This document shows, one piece after another, positions 21,926-32,879 of a DNA stretch of 64,000 bases. This DNA comes from Gigaspora rosea. Taxonomy: Eukaryota; Glomeromycota; Glomeromycetes; Diversisporales; Gigasporaceae. The notes beneath the pieces are model-generated. The model had not been told where the DNA came from, made no database searches, and was given only the letters and a program-made list of their open reading frames with translations. Position numbers and translations under genes: made by a program. How positions within the stretch are numbered: the first letter of the stretch is position 1; each line of letters begins with the position of its first letter. The stretch covers positions 311,967 to 375,966 of the forward strand of contig QKWP01000140.1 in the NCBI GenBank assembly GCA_003550325.1, in the 5' to 3' direction.

Positions 21926-24900
21926 AAGCAGCTATTGGGAATTTTGGTGGCCTACTAACGCTAATCTACTCTGTGATCAGCATACTGTTATTACTGTAAC
22001 TAATAAAGTAGCTACACGACGTAGTCGCGCTAAAACCAGGAACGTATATAACGATTTTATAATATATATTATTTTAGCATATTATAAAGTTTTTGCTGTA
22101 CGTATTTTCGCGAAATACGCACAGGGTGTAATTTCGAATTTTGGGCTAAATTAGGCTTAATTCAGGCCATCATTCTAAATAATGCTTTGAGCATTATTAC
22201 GCGAAAACACGGTAATCAGATATAGCAATTGAATTAATCTGGAAAAAAAAGCAAATGAATTTTACATATGCTGTTACCAAATAAAAGAGCATTATATTTA
22301 GAAGTGGCAAAGGTTATGGCCGGTCATGACTGGTCATAATCGTAACCGATACCAGTCAAAAAACTCCTAACTGACCAGTTAAAAATTTGACCAATAAAAA
22401 ATCATTATATTTTTAATATTTGTATGTTGACTCAAATCATATTTGTACATGATTTATCCAATTATTGATAACGAGCAGAGCATATTTAATAAACCCTAGC
22501 TGCCATATTTGATTTTGTCATGACAGATTCTCAATTGTGATCGGCTAAGAACAACACGATAAAAATTTAGGCTGGAATTACTTAAAATTTTACTAACAGA
22601 AAAGCTACATCTATATAATGAGTTTATTTTCCAAAATGTCTATTTTGGAATGAATAATTAAGAATTTAATTCCAACCAAAAATTACGTAAGCGATCTCCT
22701 AGAAAGAATGATACCGGATTTTTTTTCTATCATAGCTCATATGCATTATATGCTTAATTATGTTAATTATGTTTATAATTTTAGGATTTATGCATTGTCT
22801 TTTCGCTTTTATTGGCTTAGACTTCATGAATATTCTATAATGAATTGCTAATGATGGTATAAAATTTTTTTTAATCTTTCATTTAAAACATGTTATTTAA
22901 ATTTACGACGAGTATCTATGATACAGTGGAACCTCTTTATGTTCACCCTCTATAAGTGTACACCTTTTATAAATGTATACTCAAATTCTGGCCCAAATAT
23001 ATGCATTATTCCATAAATATAATTTTTTTATTGCTCTCTAAGTGCACATTGTTAAAATCTGATCCCGAAAACATGCACTTATGAAATGGTTCACCATAAA
23101 TGCAAAAATTTTATGAACTTCAACAACCTGTTTTAAATACACTGATTAATGATCAATAGTATTTTAAATACATGAACACAAATCTGACTTTGATTTTTTT
23201 CGTACGTGCACTTATAGAGAATAAAAGTATAAATCTGGTCTCTAAGGGCTTATGCAAACGCAGAGGGCAGAGGATGTGCGCTTAACACTAAACTCCAAGC
23301 TTGGATCAATTCTAGATTAAATTAAGGAATATCGGTAAATAAAAATATATTCATGAATGGTGTATGTTAATTTTTTTATTAATAGAATTTTGGTCGTAAT
23401 TATTAATGGAATTTTTGTAGCGAGAGAGTAGTAACAGTTGTATCGTGAATAGTTGAGCATAAGTGAATTATAATTGACGTAATGGCTACTCATGCAGTCG
23501 ATGTATCAGTTATAGTTTTTCACGATTATATCCTAATGTTAATAATTCGAGTCAACAGACTGAAAAGCGGGTTAAGCAGTGATGTATACAACGTTGAGTG
23601 CCGATTGAACAACACCGATTGAAGAAAACTTTGGACAATTACGTTAAGGTTCAAGTATGACTTCTAGTGGATTGATGGCAGCAAAAATGATTCTCGCTCC
23701 CGTGATTTCTAAGCAAAGAATGTAAACCAGAATATCAATCACATGAATTCCCGATATATCATGATCTATGGTGCTCAAAATTGCTCGGAAATCACGGGCC
23801 GAGGATCGTTTCTGCCCCCACTAATCCACCTTATGACTTCCTATTAATTCATCTCCAAGCAGGATTCAACAAAATACAGATAATCATTGTGTCATGTCAC
23901 CAGATTATTACATCCAATCAGAAGCAAGATTTTGCTTACGAACGTAAATATTGAGTGGAAACATTCACTACGTTCCACTACATTCCTGGTATGTTGCGCA
24001 AATGTCAGGCACGGTAATTGATCCGTGCCATGCCAGGTATTGCTGTATTCTATTATATTTATAGGGCCGTTCACGGATCGTACCCGGAACTCGCAGAACT
24101 TAATTGTAGCCCAACGCTAACCTTTTATAATAAAGTTCATTTATATCCCCATCGTTATTAATATCGATATATTGGTAAGTATAAAGCACACTAATTACTA
24201 GTAACTATAAAGAGCAATTCTAATAAAAATGAAATTAATTGGTTTGTCAACTGAAGCTAACATTTTTAAGATTAAATTTGATTACAAGTAAATGACTTTA
24301 CGTGTAACAATAAGGAAGTAAATATATCGCTTATAGAATTATTTTTTAAAATTCTGATTTTACAGTTATTCAATTTATAGTAATAAAACGTCACTATTAT
24401 TTATTCTATTCATTTATTATAATAGACTTTCTTATCAGTTATAGTCCGGTGACTTTTATAATGCAAAAGGCTATTGAATAATTCAATGACTACATTAAAA
24501 AAAAAAATCAATTGGTTTCAGTTAGTATGTACGTGCAGCAACACGAGAACTTTATTGGCTGCAACCTAATGGCGTTATTATGCAGGAACAGATAAACTAG
24601 AACCATTCAACAAATTATTTATTTGTAAAATTAAAGGAAACTGTATACGTAGAGATCTGTACGTAGAAAATGTTAAATGTTAAGTTTAAGCAATGATAAA
24701 GTTAAAGCCTCAGCCGAACGTGAAATTGTAATGGTAGTTTACTGTACATGCAGAATCTATGAATGAAATAAAGTAATATATACTAATTGGAGTGAAAATA
24801 CGACAAGTTGATGCGTCATGTAATATGGTATAAAATATATTTGAAAATAGATTTAGTCAAGTTAAATAAATAAAAAATGAAGAATAAGGAATTGAAAATT

Positions 24901-25560
24901 TTATTCGTTTAAATTAATTACAATCAATTTATTGTTGCTTTGCAGAAATATTTGTTCACGATGCCATGTTTAAATTGGAAATTTTTAATAATTTTTTTTT
25001 ACCGATTTAAAAAAATATAAATGGAATAGATCGAAAACTATGATTTAATAGACAAAAATCTAGAATCTTCATCAAAATCATGAGGTTACATTTTTTTTTT
25101 TTTACAAAGCATTATAATCCTGTAATTATTTAAATCTATTATAAATTATGTGGCTAAACATTACATCGTTAATTTTCTAATTTTATATATGTTGTACGTC
25201 GAGATAGAATCTAACTACATCTAGAATCCATTAAGAAGATTCTATATAGGTAAGTGAAGAATTATTATTGCGGTTTGCAAAAAGATATGACAGCATGATT
25301 CTATGACGATGATTGGAGAAAATTTCTGAGGTTCTAGATTGTCTATTACTTTATATTTTTGATTAGTTATGTTTATATTTCTTTGAAATCAGTAAATTTC
25401 TTAAAATCTCTTAATCAATAATATCTTCGATTTACACATAGCTTGTAAAGTGCAATAAATTGGTTATATTCTGAAAAAGACAGTTACAATTTTGATAAAT
25501 AATGTACCTTGTATTCGAGAATTTATACAAATAAATGATGCTTCTAATGTAAAATATAAA
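21926..25560. other. AT-rich intergenic stretch, no gene supported
   Basis: Mixed-composition sequence. Noted: gctaaaaccaggaacg at about 22,050, and a ggcttaattcaggcc block at 22,152-22,168 with a relative at 39,340. At 22,318-22,400 are ggccggtcatgactggtcat motifs like a hAT end without a partner. At 22,925 a pogo-like end, cagtggaacctctttatg, lacks a clear partner. The minus-strand frame at 23,892-24,074 and an ATG frame of ~48 codons at 23,481 carry no motif. Confidence 0.4.
23665..23831. mobile_element. MULE-type MITE (167 bp)
   Basis: Perfect 9-bp duplication, tatgacttc, at 23,656-23,664 and 23,832-23,840. Imperfect inverted ends: tagtggattgatggcag at the left, complement aggtggattagtgggggcag at the right, continuing through cgtgatttc and gaaatcacg. 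A 9-bp duplication suggests Mutator-like mobilisation. Confidence 0.8.
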
Positions 25561-25569
25561 ACTTTATAA

Positions 25570-25800
25570 ATGATAAACTTTCAAGGTGATTTCATACTGC
25601 ATTTAATTCTTACAATCGATAAATTTTCAAGGTGATTTCATATTGCATCTAATTCTTACAAACGATAAATTTTTCAAGGTGATTTCATATTGCATCTAAT
25701 TCTTACAAACGATAAATTTTCAAGGTGATTTCATATTACATCTAATTCTTACAAACGATAAATTTTCAAAGTGATTTCATATTACATCTAATTCTTACAA
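25570..25800. repeat. 46-bp minisatellite, five units
   Basis: Five tandem copies of a 46-bp unit containing gataaattttcaaggtgatt followed by tcatattgcatctaattctt. Units differ by a few substitutions; the first and last are the most diverged. No coding role evident. Confidence 0.9.
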
Positions 25801-28800
25801 ATTAGTTACATTTATTTTATTTAATAAGATTGTGCATACGATGATGTTTTTATACATTTACAACTTTTGATAGACTAGTTCAAAAAATTTCAATCGCATC
25901 GTGTGTAATTTCAAGAATGCCACCTGATCTATTTTAGAACTTATTTTCGTTCATATGCTGAAATTTTGAATTAAAGAAATGTTTTTAAGATTCAATTTAT
26001 TTTGTAAAAATAAACCAGAGTTTTAGTTAATTCTAAATTTGCATATTAAATAGAATTGAATTCTCTTGTCACAAAGGTTATTTAAAATTGTGTTGCAACT
26101 CAATCGATTTAGAATTCATAACTGAAAGAAATTTACGTACGTACGTACCTACGACAGACAGTATAAAGTATATATCTACATATATATATATGTATGTATA
26201 TAGTATATTGTATATAGTATATTGTATATATATAGCATCTTATATATATAGTAGAACCTATAAGGTTTCGATTCTAGGTTACGACAAATTTAATTACTGG
26301 CATTATGTGTAACGGTATTTATTCTCTATATCTGATCTATTTGATCTCGTTAAAATATGTGGTCACAATAAATAGTCACAATCGTAACACCAGTTTTTTT
26401 TCAGCTGTTTTCATAAATTCAGGAATGACCGAAAAATAAATATTTCCGAATTCAACCGGCATCAATTGCCTAGAATTTTATGAAATTATAAAAATGCTAA
26501 TTTTTTTTAACCAATCAGATCGTTCGATAAATCTATTGAAGGATATCCTAAATTTATTTTAAATAAATTCAAATGCGAGATTATTAAATAGGTTTTCTCC
26601 TCCTAATCTTAAATGAAAAAATTTTTGTTGTGTGTAAAATGTTCTGTCAGCAAAAGATATTATTATTACGGTATTTTTTTAAAACAATTTTTTTTTTTAT
26701 TTATTAATTAAAAGGAACAATGGCATCGTACATACATACTAGGTAAAAGTAGACAATGAGAATAAGCTGTCAAAAAAATTACACTGTTAAATATGCACAT
26801 ATGTCTTATTATCCATTACATTTAATATTTTAATTCCTCCGTCTTTTAATTAGTGCTCAAAATAAAATTCCTTTAGCACGTGTTTGTTATTTGATGGTGT
26901 TACTATTTTATCATTCTTATTTTTACCATTTTTATAATTGTCATAGAAATTTATCTTTGTTGCTTAACATAGTATCTAATATGATCTATATATTTGTTAT
27001 ACACAGTTTTAATTAATATTAACGTTTATATCATTGAAATGATATTCTTTAGTCATTCGCTTTTTCCTATTATTGGTCGCATATGTGGTCAAGTGATATT
27101 TATCATCATAGTACGACCAACAGTAAATGCAGTAATGTAAACATTTTGTTTACACAGCCTACACAGATTACACAGAGTGTTGATTACTCACATTGTCATT
27201 AAGATCAAAGGTCGGTGAAAACCATCAATTAGTTATTGTTAAATGGCTCATAATTATATAAAATTTAGAGATGGTGATTTCTTAATTTTAGACAGAATTC
27301 ACTGGATGCATGAGTTTGTTGATGTGTTTCTTGGCGTACTCTATTATTTGTTTAGGGTTAGTGTTAGTTGTTTTTTTACTTTCCAATAATGAAATTTATT
27401 TCTCCTATTATGTGTTGTAAGTCATTGAGTAATCTAATCTTATGATAATAATTTCAAGAAGTGCACGATAAATTTGATTTATAATGCGAGGGTAAAGTAG
27501 GCCTAAGTGAAAGGTGTATTAACAAGGTGTCTAAATAGATAGGTCTTAGGTGAAATGGTAGGAGAAGCATAGATCAGAGAGTTTAAATAGGCAATTCGCG
27601 TGGTTGGATTGTAGGCATGGCAGCTAGTTTAGAACCTTCGGGCGGCCTACTTAAATTAGGCACCTAAAATGCACGTGTGGCTAGTTGAACAGTCATCTAT
27701 GTAACAAATATCATAAAAGAATAATAAAAACAAAAACCGAACCGCTAAGCAGGATGCCTTAAAATAAAAATAAAAAAAAATTGATTTTTAATTTATAAAC
27801 GTTTTTGAATTTTAGTATAATATACTGTATATCGAGATTAGCATAGTTAATCTTTCCTATCCGCATAATTTGTCTTGTGTAAATCCTACCTCCAATCAAA
27901 AGTAACGTCAATTTTTTCTCTGATTGGCTACTTCCCTTTTTTTTTAAGTTTGTATTACCGGCGCAAATTAAGCCTGGGGTATAAATATTTTCTCTTTTTT
28001 TAGAATTGAGTGTAATAAATAATAATGTTGTATCTTATGTATCTTATTATTAGAAGAAGATCTAAGAAAAAAAAATTTTTGATTAATCTCAAGAAATTCA
28101 ATAGTCATTTACTGACAAAGTCCTTTTATTTATTAAAAAGTTGTGTCTGTTAGGTGACAAAATTTTTATATTTATTGACATAATTAACTGTTAACAAATC
28201 CATCAGAGTTACGTATGACGAAGGAAAAATTTATTCAAGTTTGAAAATGATTGTTCAGGACTAATTTAGTATTAGTAATGCCTTTTTCACATAATGTGTC
28301 GTACGATATGCAACATACAGTATAACTGACCTTCCGAATGCTTTATTTGTTATACGCACGCACGTACGTAAGAAGATTATATAGAGAGCATTGCCGTGAC
28401 TGACATCATACAGTATTAATAACGTATGTATGTACGTACTTGCATCTAGCCAATATTCTCACGTGAAGTCTCAAACCTGTGCTGTTGTTTCTATATAAAG
28501 AACTACATAATTTTTAATTACCAACTTTTTTTCTAAACACGTATGTACGTACATAAATAAATAATTACAGATTTGAAAGAAATGTATCAATGAAAATTCT
28601 TGTAATTTTATTGGCTTAAAAACTATTTTTTTTTGGAATTTTTTTTTTATTAATATGTGACACAATTAAAAAGTCGTAATGATAGGATTTGTTTGTTATG
28701 TCGTCAGTAACATGTACTAATTCAAGAAATTCCTTGATTGGTTTAATGCATTTAAGATAAACAAATAATATACTAGTTTAAGGTCTTTAAATTATTCTTA

Positions 28801-29085
28801 ACTTGTTAATTTTTCATAGATTTATATTAGCATTTCATGTATTACAAGTATTTATTCGAGTTTTTTTTTTATAAATATCTCATTTGTACGTATTTATTAA
28901 TGTACGCATCATTATTTTTCGCCAAAATTTTTTCTCTCCTTCAAAAACATTGTACCGAATTCATTCTTTTCCGTTTTTTTTTTTCGGGTACAAAATTTTT
29001 TTAAATGATATTGATTTCTTATCTTTTCATTTATTTAACTACTTTCATGTAATCACTTTCGTAAATTATCTTTAAAATTTTAATT
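25801..29085. other. AT-rich intergenic stretch upstream of the receptor
   Basis: No gene supported. Features seen: tacgtacgtacgtacctacg at 26,133 followed by TA-rich repeats to 26,240; a less AT-rich patch at 27,480-27,720 with no open frame; cgcacgcacgtacgtaa at 28,356 and further tacgtac runs near 28,425 and 28,545. The last few hundred bases (28,860-29,080, T-rich on the plus strand) are the likely promoter and 5' leader of the receptor gene, but no defined element can be named. Confidence 0.4.
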
Positions 29086-30795
29086 ATGAGTTCTTCTTTA
29101 AATAATACTACTTCAAATCATGTCATTGATGATCCAGTTTCTCCAGAAAAATATGTTAAAGCAATGATAATTATGTGCTTTTTTAGCACTTTAAGTAACG
29201 TCGCATGTTTTATAATCTTTATATGGAATATAATACAAAAAAATTTAAGACCTACTAAGGACACTCTTTTAGTTTTAAATTTACTATTTTCAAATTTTCT
29301 TCAATGTTTGGGTTTCATGTTTAATTATAACTGGTTAAGATCTGATATTATAGAAACAGGTGTCATCTGTAGTATACAAGGTTTTCTTATAAATTTTGGT
29401 GACGTTACTTCAGGTAATTTTCTTTTATATTCTATATTTGATATATTTGATATTATTTTATATTATTTTATATGTGTTTTTTAATATTAATTTATTTTTA
29501 ATATTAGGTTTTTGGATACTTGTATTATGTATTTATATATTTATGCTCACCGTTCGTTATGAGTGCCCACGTTTGGTAATCATAAGCATGCTTATAATAT
29601 GGCCTCTTAATTTAATAATTTCCCTTTTGGGTTTGGCAATTCAAACTCCTAATTCTCCTTTTTATGATGCTCATCAGCATTCTTGGTGTTGGATTTCTTA
29701 TAATTATCAAAATTTTAGAATTGGTTTTAATTATTTTATTACCTTGATAATTACCATAGTGGTGATCATTTTGTTGATAATCATTTACCGTAAATTAAAA
29801 ACAATTAATTCTCGACACACTAATAAGAAATTAATGTGGTATCCATTGACCTACATCTTTCTTGTATTTCCATTTACTATTCGTAAGTTGCAAAAAAAAC
29901 ATGTGTTTATAAAATTAATCATATATCGACATACCATATCTGATATTGATTCGATCTATATATATGTTTTTTAGATCGATTTACTGCCATGATTGGTCAC
30001 ACGTTGCCGTTTGAATAGTATGTACAATACATAATTCATTTCTCAAATTAATATATAAAATAGTATATTAATCTTTTTTTTTTTTTTAATAGTGTAATCG
30101 TATCAACTTGTTTTTTCTTGTGTGACGGTTTATTCAACTCGATAATTTATGGATTTAAACATTATATTGATGTACCAAAAACATCCACACCAAATAATGT
30201 AAATACTATTCAACGTCGTCCAACACCAATATACGGAATATTAAGTCCTTACAGTCCTACATATTCGGAAAGAATGCTACTTAGTTCTCCATCTCCTACT
30301 AGATCTACTTTTTCCACTCCTCCAATATCTCCTAAATTCCCTGCTCCAATATCTCCTAATACTGTTATGTTCCCTGCTCCATTATCTCCTACAATTTCAT
30401 TTTTGAATTCACCCATCAAAGCTTCATTTCATCCAATCGATCAATTATCCCCATATAGATCAATGTTTAACTCTTCTACTAGAAATTCTTTGCCAATTAA
30501 ATACGAATCAATAGCATCATCTTCATCATCATTAACATCAACAAATAGATATTTTAATCCTGAAAAAATTGATTCATCAAAATCACCTATGCCAGTTAAA
30601 TCAACGTCCAAACCTGTTGAATCATCTGAATTAGAAAAAAATGATCTTCCAATTTCATCTTCAAAAAATATAAATAATAACGATAAACCTCGACCTTCTA
30701 CTTTTGGTAGTCTTGGTGATATTGCATCAAATTCACCTTCAACTCCATTACAAATTGAATTTTTACAAGAAAAGGATGTAGATAAAACTGTATAA
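29086..30795 (+). CDS. Seven-transmembrane receptor (fungal GPCR-like), 4 exons
   Basis: Spliced model: exons 29,086-29,413, 29,508-29,882, 29,975-30,017 and 30,093-30,795; all introns are GT-AG (94, 92 and 75 bp) and phases agree, giving 482 residues. The N terminus has NNTT glycosylation sequons. Seven hydrophobic segments fall at about residues 24-50, 60-80, 98-124, 130-152, 183-203, 219-235 and 248-270. Cys95 before TM3 and Cys170 in the second loop are placed for the usual disulfide. TM7 reads FFLCDGLFNSIIYGFKHYI. The ~210-residue tail is Ser/Pro-rich with repeated SP and TP sites (ILSPYSPTY, PPISPKFPAPISP), plausible targets of proline-directed kinases and arrestin-like regulation. The style resembles the cAMP-receptor/Git3-like fungal class; the ligand is unknown. 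A 43-nt third exon is needed to join TM6 to TM7. An aataaa lies at 31,206. Confidence 0.88.
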
Positions 30796-31380
30796 CTTTT
30801 TTTTTTTTCTTAGTACTTTGTTCTTCCTAATAATCCAGAAAAAAAAAGAAAAAAAAATATCTACCATAAATTACAAATAGAATCGTAATAATACCATATG
30901 TACTATACTTTAATACTGTATTCATTATTTATTTATTGTACTAATAATATTTATTTAATTTTTAAAAAAAAAAATTGAAAGCGAGTCTACTTTTTTGTAA
31001 TTTTAGGGATTAAATACATTATCAATTATATAATTATTTTTCATTAGCATATAGAGATTTGATGTTATATCTATAATATTGTCTTAAAAATAATTTTTTT
31101 TGTTACCTGTAGTAAAAAAAAAAAAAAAAGATATATACAGTATTTATTTAAATTTTTGTTATCGTAGATTATATAAATTTTACACTGTAAAAATGTTTTC
31201 TGTTTAATAAAGAAAACACTTTAATTTATTGCTAAATATAAATTTATTGCATATCTACGTATACAGTTTCTTAGAGAACTTAATTATCATGTACAGTAGT
31301 TACTTTACTGTATTATGAGTGTAGAACCTAAATTTTATTTTATTGCAGATGTAATTATTCTTCGTAAGTGCTTATCTTTC
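30796..31380 (+). other. 3' region of the receptor gene
   Basis: T- and A-tract-rich sequence following the stop codon, with a possible polyadenylation signal aataaa at 31,206-31,211. No further gene. Confidence 0.4.
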
Positions 31381-32640
31381 AAACCTTATAATATTAAGTT
31401 TCGACCCACGGTAAAAATTTTTTTATATGCTGCGGTATGGCCATACAAAATTGATTTTTTGTTTTGCATTACTCACTGACCCATTTTTTAATTTTCAATT
31501 TTTTTTTCTTTTTTTGTTTAGGTGCCAATTGTGCAAACCCATCGTTTTTGATTCACAAGGTCCATCTTTTTTTTGATTCACAAGGTCCATCATTTTTGAT
31601 TCATAAAAAAGGCCACTTTTTTTATTACTAACTCATATTATACAACCCTTCTAACACTGACAAAAAAGTGATCCTTTTTTATGAATCAAAAAAAAAAAAA
31701 AAAAAATAGACCCCGTGAATCAAAAAGGAATTACATTGATTGTACTATTGTGCTAATTATTCAATTTTTTGCATTTATTTTTTTCCGATGGAAATCCTAA
31801 TTTCCGAAATCGTCCGATAGGTCCGATCGATCGATCAAAGTTTCAGATTCATTTAATGCAAACAAAATTAATTTTGCGATTACCCTTAACGTTAAACTTA
31901 ATAAATCATAAATAAATAAAATAGAATAGAACCGGAATTATTAGCGCTTAGAAATATTCAACAGCGCTTGGTGTTACTTTAAAATAACTTTTCTAGGGAA
32001 TTCTGTTGGATTGACGACATTTTTGGCAATTGATTTTCTTTCGAATGGCTTTTTTTGTTAGTTTATGGTTTCACAAATTTCAACCGATTGTAGTTGATAC
32101 TCTAGCGCATGATCAAGAGCAGTGCACTGCGCTATCAAGAGCAGTGCATTGCGCAGCGCTTGCTCAAATGCGCTCAAAATTTTTTCACTTGGACGACGGT
32201 TGTATATATAAGGCCACGCAAAGTTGATTTTTCGTTTTGCATTACCCGCCGTCCCATTTTTTCAATTTTTTCAATTTTTTTTTTTTTNATTGTGCCAACT
32301 GTTCGATTTTTGACATCTATCTTTTCTCACAATGTTAATATTGAAGGAATTCTAAGTGTGGCAAAGAATTCATTCCAATAATTAGTTTCATCCGGTATCA
32401 CCCGATGGTGCCTTAATTTCCCGTAATCGTCCGATAGGACTGACAGGAAAAATATGACTGCCGGCCCAATTTTTTGATTGATTCCTTGTTGTGCAAAATG
32501 AAAAATTAGCCTTGTATAACCTTAATGTGAACATTATTTAAATTAAAAAAAAAAATCCGCCCGTCCGTCCCGAATTTTGAAATCCATGTAATGCAAAACG
32601 AAAAATCAACTTTGCGTGGCCTAATAAAAAAAAAAAAATC
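31381..32640. repeat. Cluster of ggccacgcaaag-type inverted repeats
   Basis: The MITE at 32,211-32,622 has ends aggccacgcaaagttgattt and its complement, reaching tgcattac. A diverged half-copy lies at 31,432-31,480 (ggccatacaaaattgatttt) and another at 36,530 (taggccacataaagataatt). At 31,540-31,720 gattcacaaggtccatc repeats form a foldback with gtgaatcaaaaa. At 32,108-32,155 agagcagtgcactgcgc is repeated with variation. A single N occurs at 32,288 in a T run. Confidence 0.6.
32211..32622. mobile_element. MITE with aggccacgcaaag ends (412 bp)
   Basis: About 35 bp of inverted terminal repeat (aggccacgcaaagttgattt, then tcgttttgcattac). The flanks are tatata and aataaa, so a TA-type duplication is possible but not provable. 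Confidence 0.7.
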
Positions 32641-32879
32641 AATAATTACAAATGATAAATGATTAATAAAAATGGTAATAATAACTAAAATTGTATCGAT
32701 AAAGTATGCATAACTCTATTTTTTAAAACAGGAGGCAATCATCTAACCTTATCCGACAAACTCATATGATCATGAAAAAATTTCTTACAGTTATTTTTTT
32801 CATGTGTAATGACGTAAGTATGGTTATTTAAATTAAAACCCAGCGAGTAACTCTCTACCAATCATGGTCATAAATTGCC

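Noticed and set aside
22925..23240. pogo-like terminus cagtggaacctctttatg with possible right end
   Set aside because: The putative right end (cacttatagagaataaaa) matches too weakly and no TA-bordered partner is clear.
23481..23624. Small ATG-initiated frame (~48 codons)
   Set aside because: No motif, no plausible splice partner and length expected by chance.
25570..25800. CRISPR-like array
   Set aside because: Repeats are contiguous without unique spacers, in a eukaryotic sequence; it is a minisatellite.
27480..27720. Less AT-rich patch as an RNA gene or exon
   Set aside because: No open frame, no tRNA A or B box pattern or cloverleaf that I could support.
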